From assembly GCF_963678635.1 (NCBI RefSeq), contig NC_087062.1, positions 51,492,028 to 51,556,027 of the forward strand: 64,000 bases of DNA. Reading direction: 5' to 3'. Source of the DNA: Symsagittifera roscoffensis (Eukaryota > Xenacoelomorpha > Acoela > Convolutidae). The notes beneath the pieces were generated by a model. That model saw nothing but the letters and a program-made list of their open reading frames with translations. It ran no database searches and was not told where the DNA came from. Both the position numbers and the translations under genes were made by a program. This document shows, piece after piece, positions 43,685-54,309 of the stretch. Within the stretch, counting starts at the first letter, position 1. Every line of letters begins with the position of its first letter.

Positions 43685-44844
43685 ATTTACGAGTAAATTC
43701 CTGCAAAAATCATGTTGCCCTCTATCATCGGGTGAATCTATGAGGAAGGGGTAAACCTCATCGTCATCTGGACTATCGTCACTTTGAGTGTGCCTGATTT
43801 TTTCGTTTGATGACTGTTAATATATAGTTATCAATGTGTCTAATTGGTTGATTCCAGTTATACAGGTGTACTGGTTTGTGTTTGTATTGCTTTTTTATTC
43901 TTCTTTTTCCTCTTTTTGATGAATTTGAAGTTGTTTCTGAATCGGAAAAATATAATTGATCGTGAATGGGACAATTTTTATCAATTGATTCTTTTAATTT
44001 GTAGAGTTTATCTAAACTGCTGGCTTCTGATTCAGAAAATGCGTTTCTATTTATTGAAAATCTTTTTCGTGTGATTTGTCTTTGTTTGTTTATATTTTTT
44101 CTTTTGTTGTTTGTCGTTTTGTTCTAATGTATCCAACTGTTTGTATATGAGGTGTGATTACAAGGTCGTATTTTTTGTTATCTATTTCACAGTTGTGTAA
44201 AACGATTGTTTGTTTGTTTCCTAGATTTTTAAATGACATAAGGTTTAGGATGACGGATGCAAAAAGTTGTTAGATGATTTCTATTTTCTTAAACTGTTAG
44301 TCCTTACGATTTTTTGGTTAGCTTAACCTGGGTCTATTTGTTCAGGGTTGGAGAGAAAAGTATATCGATTCCGAAGAATGATTTTTTACTTTCTCGTGGC
44401 TAGTCTAAGCTAAGGTGTTAACTTACTTAATCTTACTTAGGGGTAGTGATTGTGTTCAAGGATTGGAGAATAGTAAATCGATCCACAAGGTTCAGGTATA
44501 ATTAGAACGCAAGTAGTTCGTTAGATACTATTTTAAACTTACTAAGTCTAAGATCTATCCTGGGTCTGGTAAGAGGATGGTTCAAGTGAAGGATGAATAA
44601 CCGAAGTTCTTCACTGTTTATCTTAATTTGAATGGTTAGTTCTATTAAAAAATTTATATTAATCTTGGGTCTTTTGGAAAGGTTGGATAGTAAATCGAAG
44701 TTTGATGTCGTTAGACACTTGCTAAGTGGGTGGGGGTGAACAAAATTGTTCTTTTTGATCCAAGGATAGGCCTTGATGATCAGGTTTTAAATTTAGTGAA
44801 ATAGAAAATTAATTAAGATCCAAGGATAAGCCTTGATGATCTGA
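43685..44844. other. Retroelement leader and spacer (copy 3)
   Basis: Noncoding, matches 32721-33883. Contains the GGTTGGA..AGTAAATCGA phrases and the 60-bp-spaced GATCCAAGGAT direct repeat (44757 and 44817). Confidence 0.5.
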
Positions 44845-45621
44845 TTATCTCCCAGGCATTATCCCGTTTTTAGTGAAGAACTTTGCATTTGGAATGATTG
44901 TAAGCATTTCTGGACTTGGTATGCCCGGCTTGCAAGGCAGTTTCAAGTTCGCAGACATAGACAACGGCTTGCAGAAAGGGATTTTGGTACTTTCGCCATC
45001 TAAGGTGAGCCAATTTTGAATTGACGGAACAAATTTGTACAGTTGATACTGACATAAGGAAACGTGAACATTAGTGTTGAACCTAAGTGCAAGCTCTTTC
45101 AACAAAAACTCATAACCGTAGCGAGTTTTGTTACAGAAATGAACCACATTATTTTGAAATGAACAGAGCCATGCGGACACGGCTTGAAAGATGACTGAAA
45201 GACAGCTCTCCCTACAAGGAATGAAATTGGTATCTGTTTTGCAAAACGTTGTGTCGATGTAAATATTATCAAAATTATGAGCTGCAGCTTCTTGTAAATT
45301 GTCGAAAAGATGATTGATTTGCTTCGCATTAACCAATTTGCTATCTGAAATTGCCAGTAAAAAGAACAGATTTTTCTTTGGAAACTAGTAAGAACATTAC
45401 TGAACCTGGGCAGTGACCTGCAGGAATAAGGGTGACAGTTAGGGTATGAGATTCGCCCCCTTCCAATGAAACCTTTCGAAGAGCTCAGGCTCATTAAGGC
45501 CCACCATGTGATCTTTATGACAGTGCGAAAGAAAATAAAGCTTAAATTTGAGGTTGTCACTATTGAAGCAATCAATTGAAACCCCAAGAAATTCTGATAT
45601 TGGACCGGCAAATTCTGACAT
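44845..45621 (-). pseudogene. DCLRE1C-like: Artemis/SNM1-like nuclease, copy B, decayed
   Basis: Start MSEFAGPISEF at 45621. The metal-binding HCHKDHM is in frame here and continues into VGLNEPELF, unlike copy A. A deletion of 131 bp relative to copy A then removes the segment between that region and EGGESHT, and changes frame. AGHCPGS, TGDFR and YIDTTFC remain readable in other frames, and the shift between TGDFR and SKLVNAKQ is shared with copy A. The C-terminal end is truncated at the same place. Neither copy can make the full catalytic domain. Confidence 0.82.
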
Positions 45622-46008
45622 AATTAGAGAAGGGAAAAGGAGGTATGAACAGTGAATTAACAAAATGAGGATTGACGATACTTTTCTATAGTTTTAAAGA
45701 AAGGAGAAGACCACCACATTTTGATCGTCATGACCGTTTTGAGTGTAAGCATCTATCCTTGGTTAATTTATACAGCCAAATTTCTATCATTTGTCGCATA
45801 ATTAGGATTACACGAGTGGATCCGAAAAACAATTACACTTAATTTCAGTAGAGCCAATTTTCTTGAATCAAAAAGAAATATTTGGGAATTTTAATTCCAC
45901 TAACTACAAAAACTAAACAATTTAAATTATATGTGCACCAAAATAGAAGATTTCACATCAGGAACCACAGTAGGAAGCACAGCAATTTTGGCACAAAAGA
46001 CTAACTGA

Positions 46009-46900
46009 TTAAAGTTTTATAGATTTACTGATAAGTGGGCTGATATGAGTATATTGTGAGGCATACTGTGGTTGACTGAAGAATAGAGTGATAAAGTGAC
46101 TCTCGCTGAGTGACCCTGATAAAGCTGGTACTCTGATAAGTTGGGCATTCCTTTGCTTAGCATTCCTCCTCATCGTCATTCTAATTACTGATAAGTGGAA
46201 AAACATTCCGGATAAATACTTGATACTGGACGAGCGCTGTTGAGTGACGGCTAAAAACACAATTTTCTAAAAAACTAGTCATAAAAAATTTTGTAATACC
46301 TTTTTGTAATTGGGATTTTGAACCATTAAATGGACGTTGATTGACTGTAACTGACTCTGAATGACTCTGATAAAGCTGAAAAGTGACTCCGATATGGCTG
46401 TCTGATAAAAGCACTCTGATTGACTGAATGACTGGAGTGACTAAAGTGACTCCGGCTGATTGAATGATACTGGAAGAGCGCTGTTGAGTGACGGCCAAAA
46501 AAACAGTTTGCTAATAAGCCAGTCAGAAAACATTTTTCTTAAACTTCTTTAGATTTGAGTTTTTGAACATTTGAAGTGACTGGAAAAAGACTGGAGATTG
46601 ACTGGAGTGACTAAAGTGACTCAATGATGAATGATACAAGCGGTGCTGATACGAGCGCTGTTGAGTGACTGCTGAAAAAAAAACAGTTTTCCAATAAACT
46701 AGTCAATTAATATTTTAGTAATATATTTTGAGATTTGAGATTTTGAACCTTTCCTGATAAATTAGGGTATTCTGTCTGAACGGCATACTGTATTACACTG
46801 TCTGTACACACTGTAGCATACTCCACGGCTAAAAATAAAAAATTTTCATTAACTAGTCAAAAAAAATTTAGTAATATATTTTGAGATTTTGAACCTTCAG
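46009..46900. repeat. Degenerate repeats between Artemis-like and RING genes, copy B
   Basis: Counterpart of 35180-36070 with the GAGCGCTGTTGAGTGAC phrases near 46233, 46476 and 46653. 45622-46008 holds nothing else that I can see. Confidence 0.6.
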
Positions 46901-47140
46901 GATGAGGGTCCGACCCCAGGCTGGGATGGCCCAGCGCTTCTGGCGCGTCCTCCACCCCGGGCCCGGCTTAGCAAGTTTGCAGTCGCGAAGACTACCGTCG
47001 CTGCTCGTCCGCGACTTCGACCCCGCCCGCTTGCCCAATTATAGGGCATGTCGTCATCACTCGAGAAGACCTCTTCGACTCGGCCATCCCAGACCACAGC
47101 GTGCCCGCGACAGCGACCCCGCACTTAGGAGAACGCAAGA

Positions 47141-47404
47141 TTGTCCAAGGCAGTGTTATCCTCCTCGTCACTGCCCGCGAGCAGTTCAAAGTCGGAGACA
47201 CTCCTCAGTTGCTCCGGTTCCGACTCCGAGTCGGAGTCACGGTATGGCATCACTGTCTCGAATTTCATTTGGTCTCCCCCCTCCTCATTGTCATCCTCGT
47301 CATTTGTATCCTCGTCCGTGTCAGAGGAACTAAACGAAGGTAAAATATGATCGATACGGAGGAAGGGTTGGATGCTCTGTTGTGGTTTATATTGGGAAGG
47401 TTCA
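47141..47404 (-). CDS. Acidic ORF downstream of RING exon, copy B
   Basis: Same as 36312-36575, but open: DEED replaces the stop seen in copy A. It contains the acidic run DTNDEDDNEEGG and ends LDNLAFS. The start is unclear; it is preceded by a TAA in frame and no strong ATG, which favours a spliced terminal exon. The GC-rich downstream stretch is 46890-47140. Confidence 0.4.
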
Positions 47405-47495
47405 AGTTAGTGATCAAAGGTGGAAAAAAGAGGTTGTTCACATGGCACCAGGCTTAGTTAGTTTACCATGCAATAAACAAGGTCAAAAGCAATAG

Positions 47496-47698
47496 TTACA
47501 TGTGCGGCATGAACGAGTAGAAAGGCGGCAAGTCCTGCCGACAGAAGGGGCACTTTGGATGAGGCTCATCCTGCACCTTCCGCCAGCAGACAAAGCACAG
47601 CTTGTGCTCCACATCCGCATCGTGTATTTTGTACAAATGCCGTCCAACACGATAGCAGATGGTGCACATTTCACTATCAGTAGTCGCATTCACGTTTT
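47496..47698 (-). CDS. RING-finger exon, MDM2-like C-terminal RING, copy B
   Basis: Same exon as 36667-36869, with the acceptor preserved and every presumed zinc ligand kept (CTIC, IHDADVEHKLCFVC, CPFC). Differences are conservative or outside the ligands (MCTICYRVG against LCTICYRDG; MPHM against MPRM). Retention of all ligands in both copies suggests selection or recent duplication. Confidence 0.7.
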
Positions 47699-48205
47699 CT
47701 GAAATTCAGTAATTCAGTTAGTTACTCATACTGCATTCTAAAAATTAGAATCACATTTCATTTTATAGAAAAAAAAACTGTTTTTAAAACATTAATTAAT
47801 AAATCTAGTCATTAAAATATCAATTAATAAAAACTGTCGGGATTATATGTTTGATTGTGGTATTCGAAAGTCTTCAGGCCCTTTTGACTGATATTTGGGC
47901 AGGCAAAGCCCCCACTGGCAATTCTCCGCATGACCCACGGCGGTGTTGGAAGAGACTGTCCATATCTTCTTTACTCGCCAGCCTTTCCTTAGTTGTTGGC
48001 TTAAAATACAAATTTATCAGAAATTAGCATGAGAAGTTAAACTGAATTTTTGAGATGAATTAAGCATTTAGTATACGGGATGACAAAACTCAATTTTGGG
48101 ATCAATTGAGTATTTCAGTATATGCGATTAAACTGGGTGCAGTTTTTGGGATACGGAAGTATTTATTTCGGTATTTGGGATGAAATTCGGCCAGAAAAAC
48201 TTACG

Positions 48206-50064
48206 TAAATTATTCAGGCAAGCTGGTTATCTAAGGCTTTGTCCTGCGCTTTCAGACTTCTCCAGACCTCCTCCAAATCTTTTAATTCTTGCGGCGGGAT
48301 TGTGTCTCTGGTGCTATAAAAAAATATCTTTCTCTATTTTCTTTTATTTCGACAAAAATGTATCAGTTTAATCTTTGATACTAACAACAGATGCACCATA
48401 AGCTCAATCAGAGCCATTATCGGAAAAGCAGGGTAGCAGCTGCTGAAGGGCTCTTCGTCTTTCCGCTCATATCTAAAACTTCTGGCAGCCGTCAGCAGGT
48501 GTCCACGATGAATGAAATTGGCACCCAGAGCCACTGACTCTGAAAGCGTTTCAACCATGTGTATCATGCCAGCTGGCATAACAAGCTCCTGGCGCTCCGT
48601 CAGAATAACTTTCTGACACCCTCCAGCATAACAGCGAGGGTCATCCCTGGGAAACATCGGTTTTCAATACAGAGATTGCTGCATCAGATATTCCTGGAAT
48701 ATCTGCTTGTTCTTGATCGATGGGTCCGTCAAATAAAATGTTTTGCAGCCTGAAAGAAAAACTAAATGGAACATAATGTGCACCAAACTTTGTTTAACCT
48801 TTCACTAAAAAGTACATCACAAATGTACCGGAGAAATCATGGTGAAATGGTGTTATTGCATTAGCCTGCGACAACAGCCGGTAGCTTGACTCCTTCGTCG
48901 GTACTTCTGTCTTCTCCAATTTTTTTTATGTATGTGTCCCAACGACACATTCTTGACTGCCTTTGGGACAGAGTTGAATTTCGTGGCGGCCGACGAGAAA
49001 GCATCAGCATCAATGATATTCCAGAACATTGGCGGCATTGATCGGAACAAAGTTTGAACATCAGCTGGCTAAATTGATTGTATATTTTCCTAGGATTGAA
49101 CACAAATGTGAGGTTGAACCTATTTGAAAACTGGAGTATTATTGGGTGTCTAATTACTTTACAAACTGATTACCTTTTCCTTTAAGATGTACGGTCTAGC
49201 TCTGAGTTCCTCGGGGTATTCCTTCAAAATTTCGTCAGTCAAATTTTTCGCATACATTCGGCTGTCAAACTGGCAACTATCCGCTAGTCGGCTTCTGAAC
49301 CCTTTGATGGATTTAGCCGATGGAACTAATAAAGCTCCTTGTTGGCCACTAAACCAGTCTGACTGGATCCAGTTGACAAGATCCACCGCAGGCACGCACT
49401 GTATTAGACTTGAGGCAGGCATGATCTAACAAACTACCCAAAAAAGATGATCGAAACTTAATTATAACGACTTTGAGATAGTTTTAGGTTCAGGTGCTTA
49501 CTTGCGAACGTTTCCCTTTTAGTTTGCCATGGTCAATTGGAGGTAACATGTCAATCTGACTGGCACTCGCGCTACGAAAGCTGCCTGATACCACGGCAAA
49601 ACTCTGTGGTTTTTCCCAAAGAGCTTTTGGTTTCTGTATCCGCACCAGAAGAGGTCGTTCATTTGTTCTCAGATCTGCTTCAACCAGACTATGAAGTGGC
49701 GAAATGGAGCCTGGTAGAGGAAAGGGCGAAACGAACTCTGGTACGATAGGAAGTGGATCTGGACTCAGACACGATCCATTCGGTACCTCGGGAAGTGGTA
49801 CAATCCTAATTGGCGCAGCTGGCGCACCGATGGGCAATTTGGCGCACCAATGGGTGACTTCCGAGGTATGTTCATTGATATTACTTGTCACTTCTGGAGC
49901 GGTAACTGTAGTACCAACAGTATCTGGAGCAGTGCCGTTGGAGCAGTGCCCTTGTTCGTTGATAGTACTTGTCACTTCTGGAGCAGTAACTGTAGTACCA
50001 ACAGAAACTGGAGCAGTGCCATTGGAGATTTTGCCGTCATTCAGTGAAGTAGAGTGCTAAAACA
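48206..50064 (-). pseudogene. JmjC-domain protein, KDM2/KDM7-like, copy B
   Basis: Counterpart of 37375-39233. Exons at about 50064-49491, 49424-49171, 49103-48805, 48750-48386 and 48314-48206, with the same donors and acceptors. HHD and the distal His are kept. It shares the in-frame TGA (before KPMFPRDDP), so that change predates the duplication. An extra T in a run near 48925 (TTTTTTTT) changes the frame inside the exon that holds the HxD motif, compared with copy A. Confidence 0.62.
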
Positions 50065-50075
50065 GTGATGTCGAT

Positions 50076-50850
50076 TTAATTGCAGAATATTATATAAATT
50101 AAAAAAGGTGTTTTGTTACATACAATTCGAATGGTCAAAATGGGTTCCTCGTCCCCCTGCTCCGATTTGCACCAAAACATCGCCAATTGTTCCTGTTTGT
50201 ACCCGCTCGTCGCATCTGGCTCCTTTGGTTCCTGCTTGCACTAGGTAGTCGTCACATTATGCCCATTTGTGCACGGCTTATGTTTGTTCCAGGAGGTCTT
50301 TGTGCTCGTCGTCTTGGTCTTGGTCGTCTTTCTGCTGGTTCCCAACGCATTTCTTACGGTAGTCCGTCTCGTCGTCTGCCTCTTTGTCGCTGTCGTATAG
50401 AGTCTAGTTGCGCAGACGTGGACTGAATTATTTGGCTTAGTGCTAGAACAGTTTGAATATAAGGTCAATAAACATATCTTTCTTAAATCTTATTTCAAAA
50501 GCACACAACTTCACTCACACTGATCATCGCCGATTTCATCCTCGCCGATCAAATATGCCCTCTTCTGCGCTCTGAATGGTAATTGGCACCCCTCATAAGT
50601 ATCCCGCACAAAGTTTTAACTTTTCTTAGTGGGAGAGAGCAGCTTTCGTTCGAGCCCAGATCATCGATTGGCTCTTATTCTCTCCCAGCATCCAGGCGAC
50701 AACACATGCTCTGCAGTTCTGTAGCAGTCGCTGAAGCCCTCCGTGCCACAGAACATGCAAGTCAGTTTCTGCAGTTTCAGTTTTGCATCCCTCTTCTGGC
50801 ATCGCTTTTCAGCAAAATGGCGGACCATGTTGTTTTTTTGCGAAAATTGT
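50076..50850 (-). CDS. Possible upstream exons, cysteine-rich, copy B
   Basis: Counterpart of 39245-39980. The CxxC-containing piece (about 50850-50660) is kept, but a 2-bp deletion upstream of it changes the frame at its beginning. An insertion of about 40 bp near 50215-50255 relative to copy A alters the Thr/Lys-rich exon. Assignment is weak. Confidence 0.3.
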
Positions 50851-51135
50851 AGGTTGCACTCTGGAAATGAACAGAAAAAGAAAATCAGTCTAAGAAAGGA
50901 TTAATATTTAGACAGTAAAATTTTTTTCACATAATCGATTTTGTTACAAAACTTAGTATGCGGACTATAATCAGGCTATGACATCGTTAGCACTCGTTAC
51001 AAATGCAAAACCCTCCATACAAAATGTGAGGTGGGGGAAATTGAATCATAAGTGAGGTGGGGGAAAAGGAAAAAGATCCAATAATTTTAGTGGAATTGGC
51101 AAATTCTTAATCACTATATATATCTTTTTTAGAAA

Positions 51136-51275
51136 CCAGGATCAAATACTTTAGAACCTTTGCCACATTAAATTTGTGATACCCTTTAGGATGTGAAACC
51201 GGTAACCAGGATCAAATACTTTAGAACCTTTGCCACATTAAATTTGTGATACCCTTTAGGATGTGAAACCGGTAA
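51136..51275. repeat. 70-bp tandem duplication present only in copy B
   Basis: CCAGGATCAAATACTTTAGA and the following 50 bases occur at 51136 and again at 51206. Copy A has one unit near 40267. The duplication therefore came after the segmental duplication, or was lost in A. Confidence 0.92.
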
Positions 51276-51359
51276 CTCAATTGTGAAATGCAAGCCTTAA
51301 ATTTTATTATGATATACATTTAAAAAAAAAAATGTGATGCACGTTTACTTTATTGTTTT

Positions 51360-52020
51360 AAAAACATCTTGCAGAGGTGCGGATTCGATCCTTTAACCTC
51401 TTGTTTGGGAGGCATATTCTTTACCTCCAGGCCATCAGACCCGTTAGTATTCTAAGATAAACGTTAAGAATCATGATAATCCTACTTTTCCACTCAAAGC
51501 CAGTCATATATCGGGTTGATCGGTAATGATTAAAGGAAATCAAATCGAAAACACAACCGAATCAGATCTGAAAGTAATTTTAATTTCAATTGATAGGGTC
51601 AACCGCGGTTTTTCAATCCTAAAAAATCAATTTTCAAGAAATAATAATTTAAATTAAAATACTTGATGGCATATTCGTTACAAGGTACCATAAAGAGAAA
51701 AAAATAACAGGATCCAAAATCGCGGAAACTTGTTTCGATAATTTTAGAAATTACAAGCATAGATCAACTGATCTATGTGTTGATTTTCCGAAAGTAATGG
51801 TTCTGAAACACATGTTTTTATCACATGTTTTTCAAAATGGCCGTAATTTATGTTGATTTGGTGAATAATTGGTGAATGCAGATGATTAGCTTGTGTTATA
51901 GTGTGAACTCTCTTTTTTTTCATCCTAAGTCGCAAATTTTGTTGCGACAAAATATAACCTTTGTAGCGACCCGGGTTGCCCATCATAAGGCGGAACCCGG
52001 GAATATCACCCTATAAAGTT
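51360..52020. other. tRNA-like relic and hairpins, copy B
   Basis: The tRNA-like sequence recurs on the - strand at about 51440-51373, with two changes in the T-arm (AAAGG for GGGG). The hairpins GTCGCAA/TTGCGAC and CCCGGGTT/AACCCGGG follow at 51928-52000. No coding sequence. Confidence 0.35.
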
Positions 52021-52029
52021 AACTACCCC

Positions 52030-52915
52030 CCCCCATTTTAAAATCCCAAAAACTGATTATAGTTCGCTGCAGTTCTGCAAAACCCCAAATACTGATTATA
52101 GTTTGTTGCAGTTCTGCTAAATTCCAAATACTGACAAAATCCTAATTACTGACCAAAAGTTCTGCAATTGCAAAACTTTTTGTCAGTAATTGGGATTTTG
52201 TCAATATTTAGAATTTTGTCAGTACTTTGGTTTTTGTCAGTAATTGGGATTTTTTCAGTATTTGGTAATTTGTCAGTAATTGGGATTTTGTCAATATTTG
52301 GGATTTTGTCAGCATTTGGGATTTTGTCAGTAAAAGGATTTTGCCAGTATTTGGGATTTTGTCAGTGTTTGGGATTTTGTCAGTTTTGGGAATTTGTCAG
52401 TATTTGGGATTTTGTCAGTAATCGGATTTTGTCAGCATTTGGGATTTTGTCAGTAATTGGGGTTTTGCCAGTGTTTGGGATTTTGTCAGGATTGGGATTT
52501 TGTCAGTATTTGGGATTTTGTCAGTAATTGGGATTTTGTCAGTAATTGGGATTTTGACGGTAATTGGGATTTTGTCAGTATTTGGGATTTTTTCAGAAAT
52601 TGGGATTTTGCCAGTATTTGGGATTTTGTCAGTAATTGGGATTTTGTCAGTAATTGGGGTTTTGCCAGTGTTTGGGATTTTATCATTGTTTGGGATTTTG
52701 TCAGAATTGGGATTTTGTCAGTATTTGGGATTTTGTCAGAAATTGGGATTTTGCCAGTATTTGGGATTTTGTCAGTAATTGGGATTTTGCCAGTATTTGG
52801 GATTTGATCAGTGTTTGGGATTTTGTCAGTATCGGGATTTTGTCAATATTTGGGATTTTGTCAGTAATTGGGATTTTGTCAGTATTGAGATTTTGTCAGT
52901 ATTTGGGATGTTGCA
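52030..52915. repeat. 18-bp satellite, copy B
   Basis: Same unit and same orientation switch (near 52168) as copy A, with about 40 units. The array is longer and the order of variant units differs near the 3' part, as expected from unequal exchange or slippage. Past 52915 units fade into unique sequence. Confidence 0.9.
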
Positions 52916-53039
52916 AAAAAAATTGTCAGTGTATATTGAGATTTTCTCATTGAGTTAAAATTTGTAATGTAAATTGGAACAAAATTGGAACGAAATGATC
53001 AGTATTTGAGGTTGATTACAACTGCAACAAGAACTATTG

Positions 53040-53345
53040 AGATATTGCAAACTTAGAACAAATTATTCCAGTTTTTAGGATGGGCAATAGACTGTGCGGT
53101 GCCATTACACATTCCTTTTAATCAAAATTTGAGATTTTCAGTATTTGGGATAGACTGCACGGCGCCATTACACATTCCTCTCCGTCAAGATCTGAGAGTT
53201 TACAAAACTCGAACAAACGACTACTTCAGTATTTGAGATGAGAAATAGACTGAACGGCGCCATTAACTCCTGTCAGTTTTGAGTTTCTACAAAACTGAAC
53301 GGACTATTTCCATATTTGGAGTGGGTAAATAAACTAAACGGCTAC
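53040..53345. repeat. Degenerate tandem repeat of about 70-100 bp
   Basis: The phrase ATAGACTG..CGGCGCCATTA, with AACAAACGACTACTTCAGTATTTG-like spacers, recurs near 53086, 53149, 53247 and 53330. The copies still contain satellite-like CAGTATTTGGGA, so the array may have grown from the edge of the 18-bp satellite. Confidence 0.55.
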
Positions 53346-53458
53346 ATATACAATTCAGAAACGATGATATAATTAGTCTTGTTTACTGGAAAAAAATATT
53401 TTAGAAGGTGAAACACTTTTTTCATGAAAGCAAAATAACAGGAAAAATGAGGAGCGAG

Positions 53459-53965
53459 TATGAGGAGCGAATGATAATCACGAAATATGAAATCTAACAC
53501 TCAAAAATTCAATTAATCAAACTCATGAAACACTAATTGGTGACTCTTTTAGTTGAGGGCTTGGAAAGCATCGAAACAATCATGACTCTAGTTGAATATG
53601 AAGCCTATCCGCTGGCTTCGAAGCTTAACCCAAGTTTGGCCAAGTCGGTTAGGCCAAGTTAAAAATCACAGGAAAAAGGGGTAAAATATAGAATTACAAG
53701 GTATAGTTAAACTGGGTATTTCAAGAACTATTGATCTCCTCCGATTACCATAACCATTTGAGGAGCGTATGATAATCATGGATTATGAAATCTAAACACT
53801 TGAAAGTCCAATTAATCAAGTTCAAGAAACAATTAGTGACTGTTTTAGTTGACGGCTTAAAAAATATCGAAATAATTATGTCGAAGTATCGAAACTATGA
53901 AGCTTCATAATTGTTCCGATAAGTTTGGCCAAGCCGGTTAGGCCAAGTTAAAAATCACCCCAGAA
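53459..53965. repeat. Two direct copies of a ~200-bp sequence, 301 bp apart
   Basis: GAGGAGCG.ATGATAATCA to GGCCAAGTTAAAAATCAC occurs at about 53459-53670 and 53760-53960, with substitutions and indels. No coding potential. Confidence 0.7.
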
Positions 53966-54109
53966 TCCACAATTAGTTTCCCAATTAAGCAAAATTGTTA
54001 ATTCCACGGATATGCAAAACTTAAGTAACACCCTCAATGCATTCATCACTGCTCCTCTTTCAAATTCAGTTTGAAAAATTTCTAAATTTGTTCGTTACTG
54101 CACCTGAAA

Positions 54110-54270
54110 CAATTCCGACAAACAAAACCGACACGAATATCGACAAAAACCGATACGACACTCGACGTACCGACAAACAAACCGACATACGAATAGCCAG
54201 TCAAACAACCTAGATACGAATCGGGACGCACAAACCGACGCGTACGAAACGACATACAAATGAACGACTC
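54110..54270. repeat. Low-complexity ACCGACAAAC-type simple repeat
   Basis: A run of CGACA/CGATACGA words with very low G+T variety. No gene. Confidence 0.55.
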
Positions 54271-54309
54271 ACCCGATACGAAAAACGACTCTTCGATGAC
54301 CGAGAAAAG

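Larger units (their letters stand above)
42247..52915. repeat. Large segmental duplication, copy B
   Basis: Direct copy of 31287-41829. It carries a 131-bp deletion in the Artemis-like gene, a 70-bp internal tandem duplication at 51136-51275, a short insertion in the cysteine-rich exon region and a somewhat longer satellite. Confidence 0.93.
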
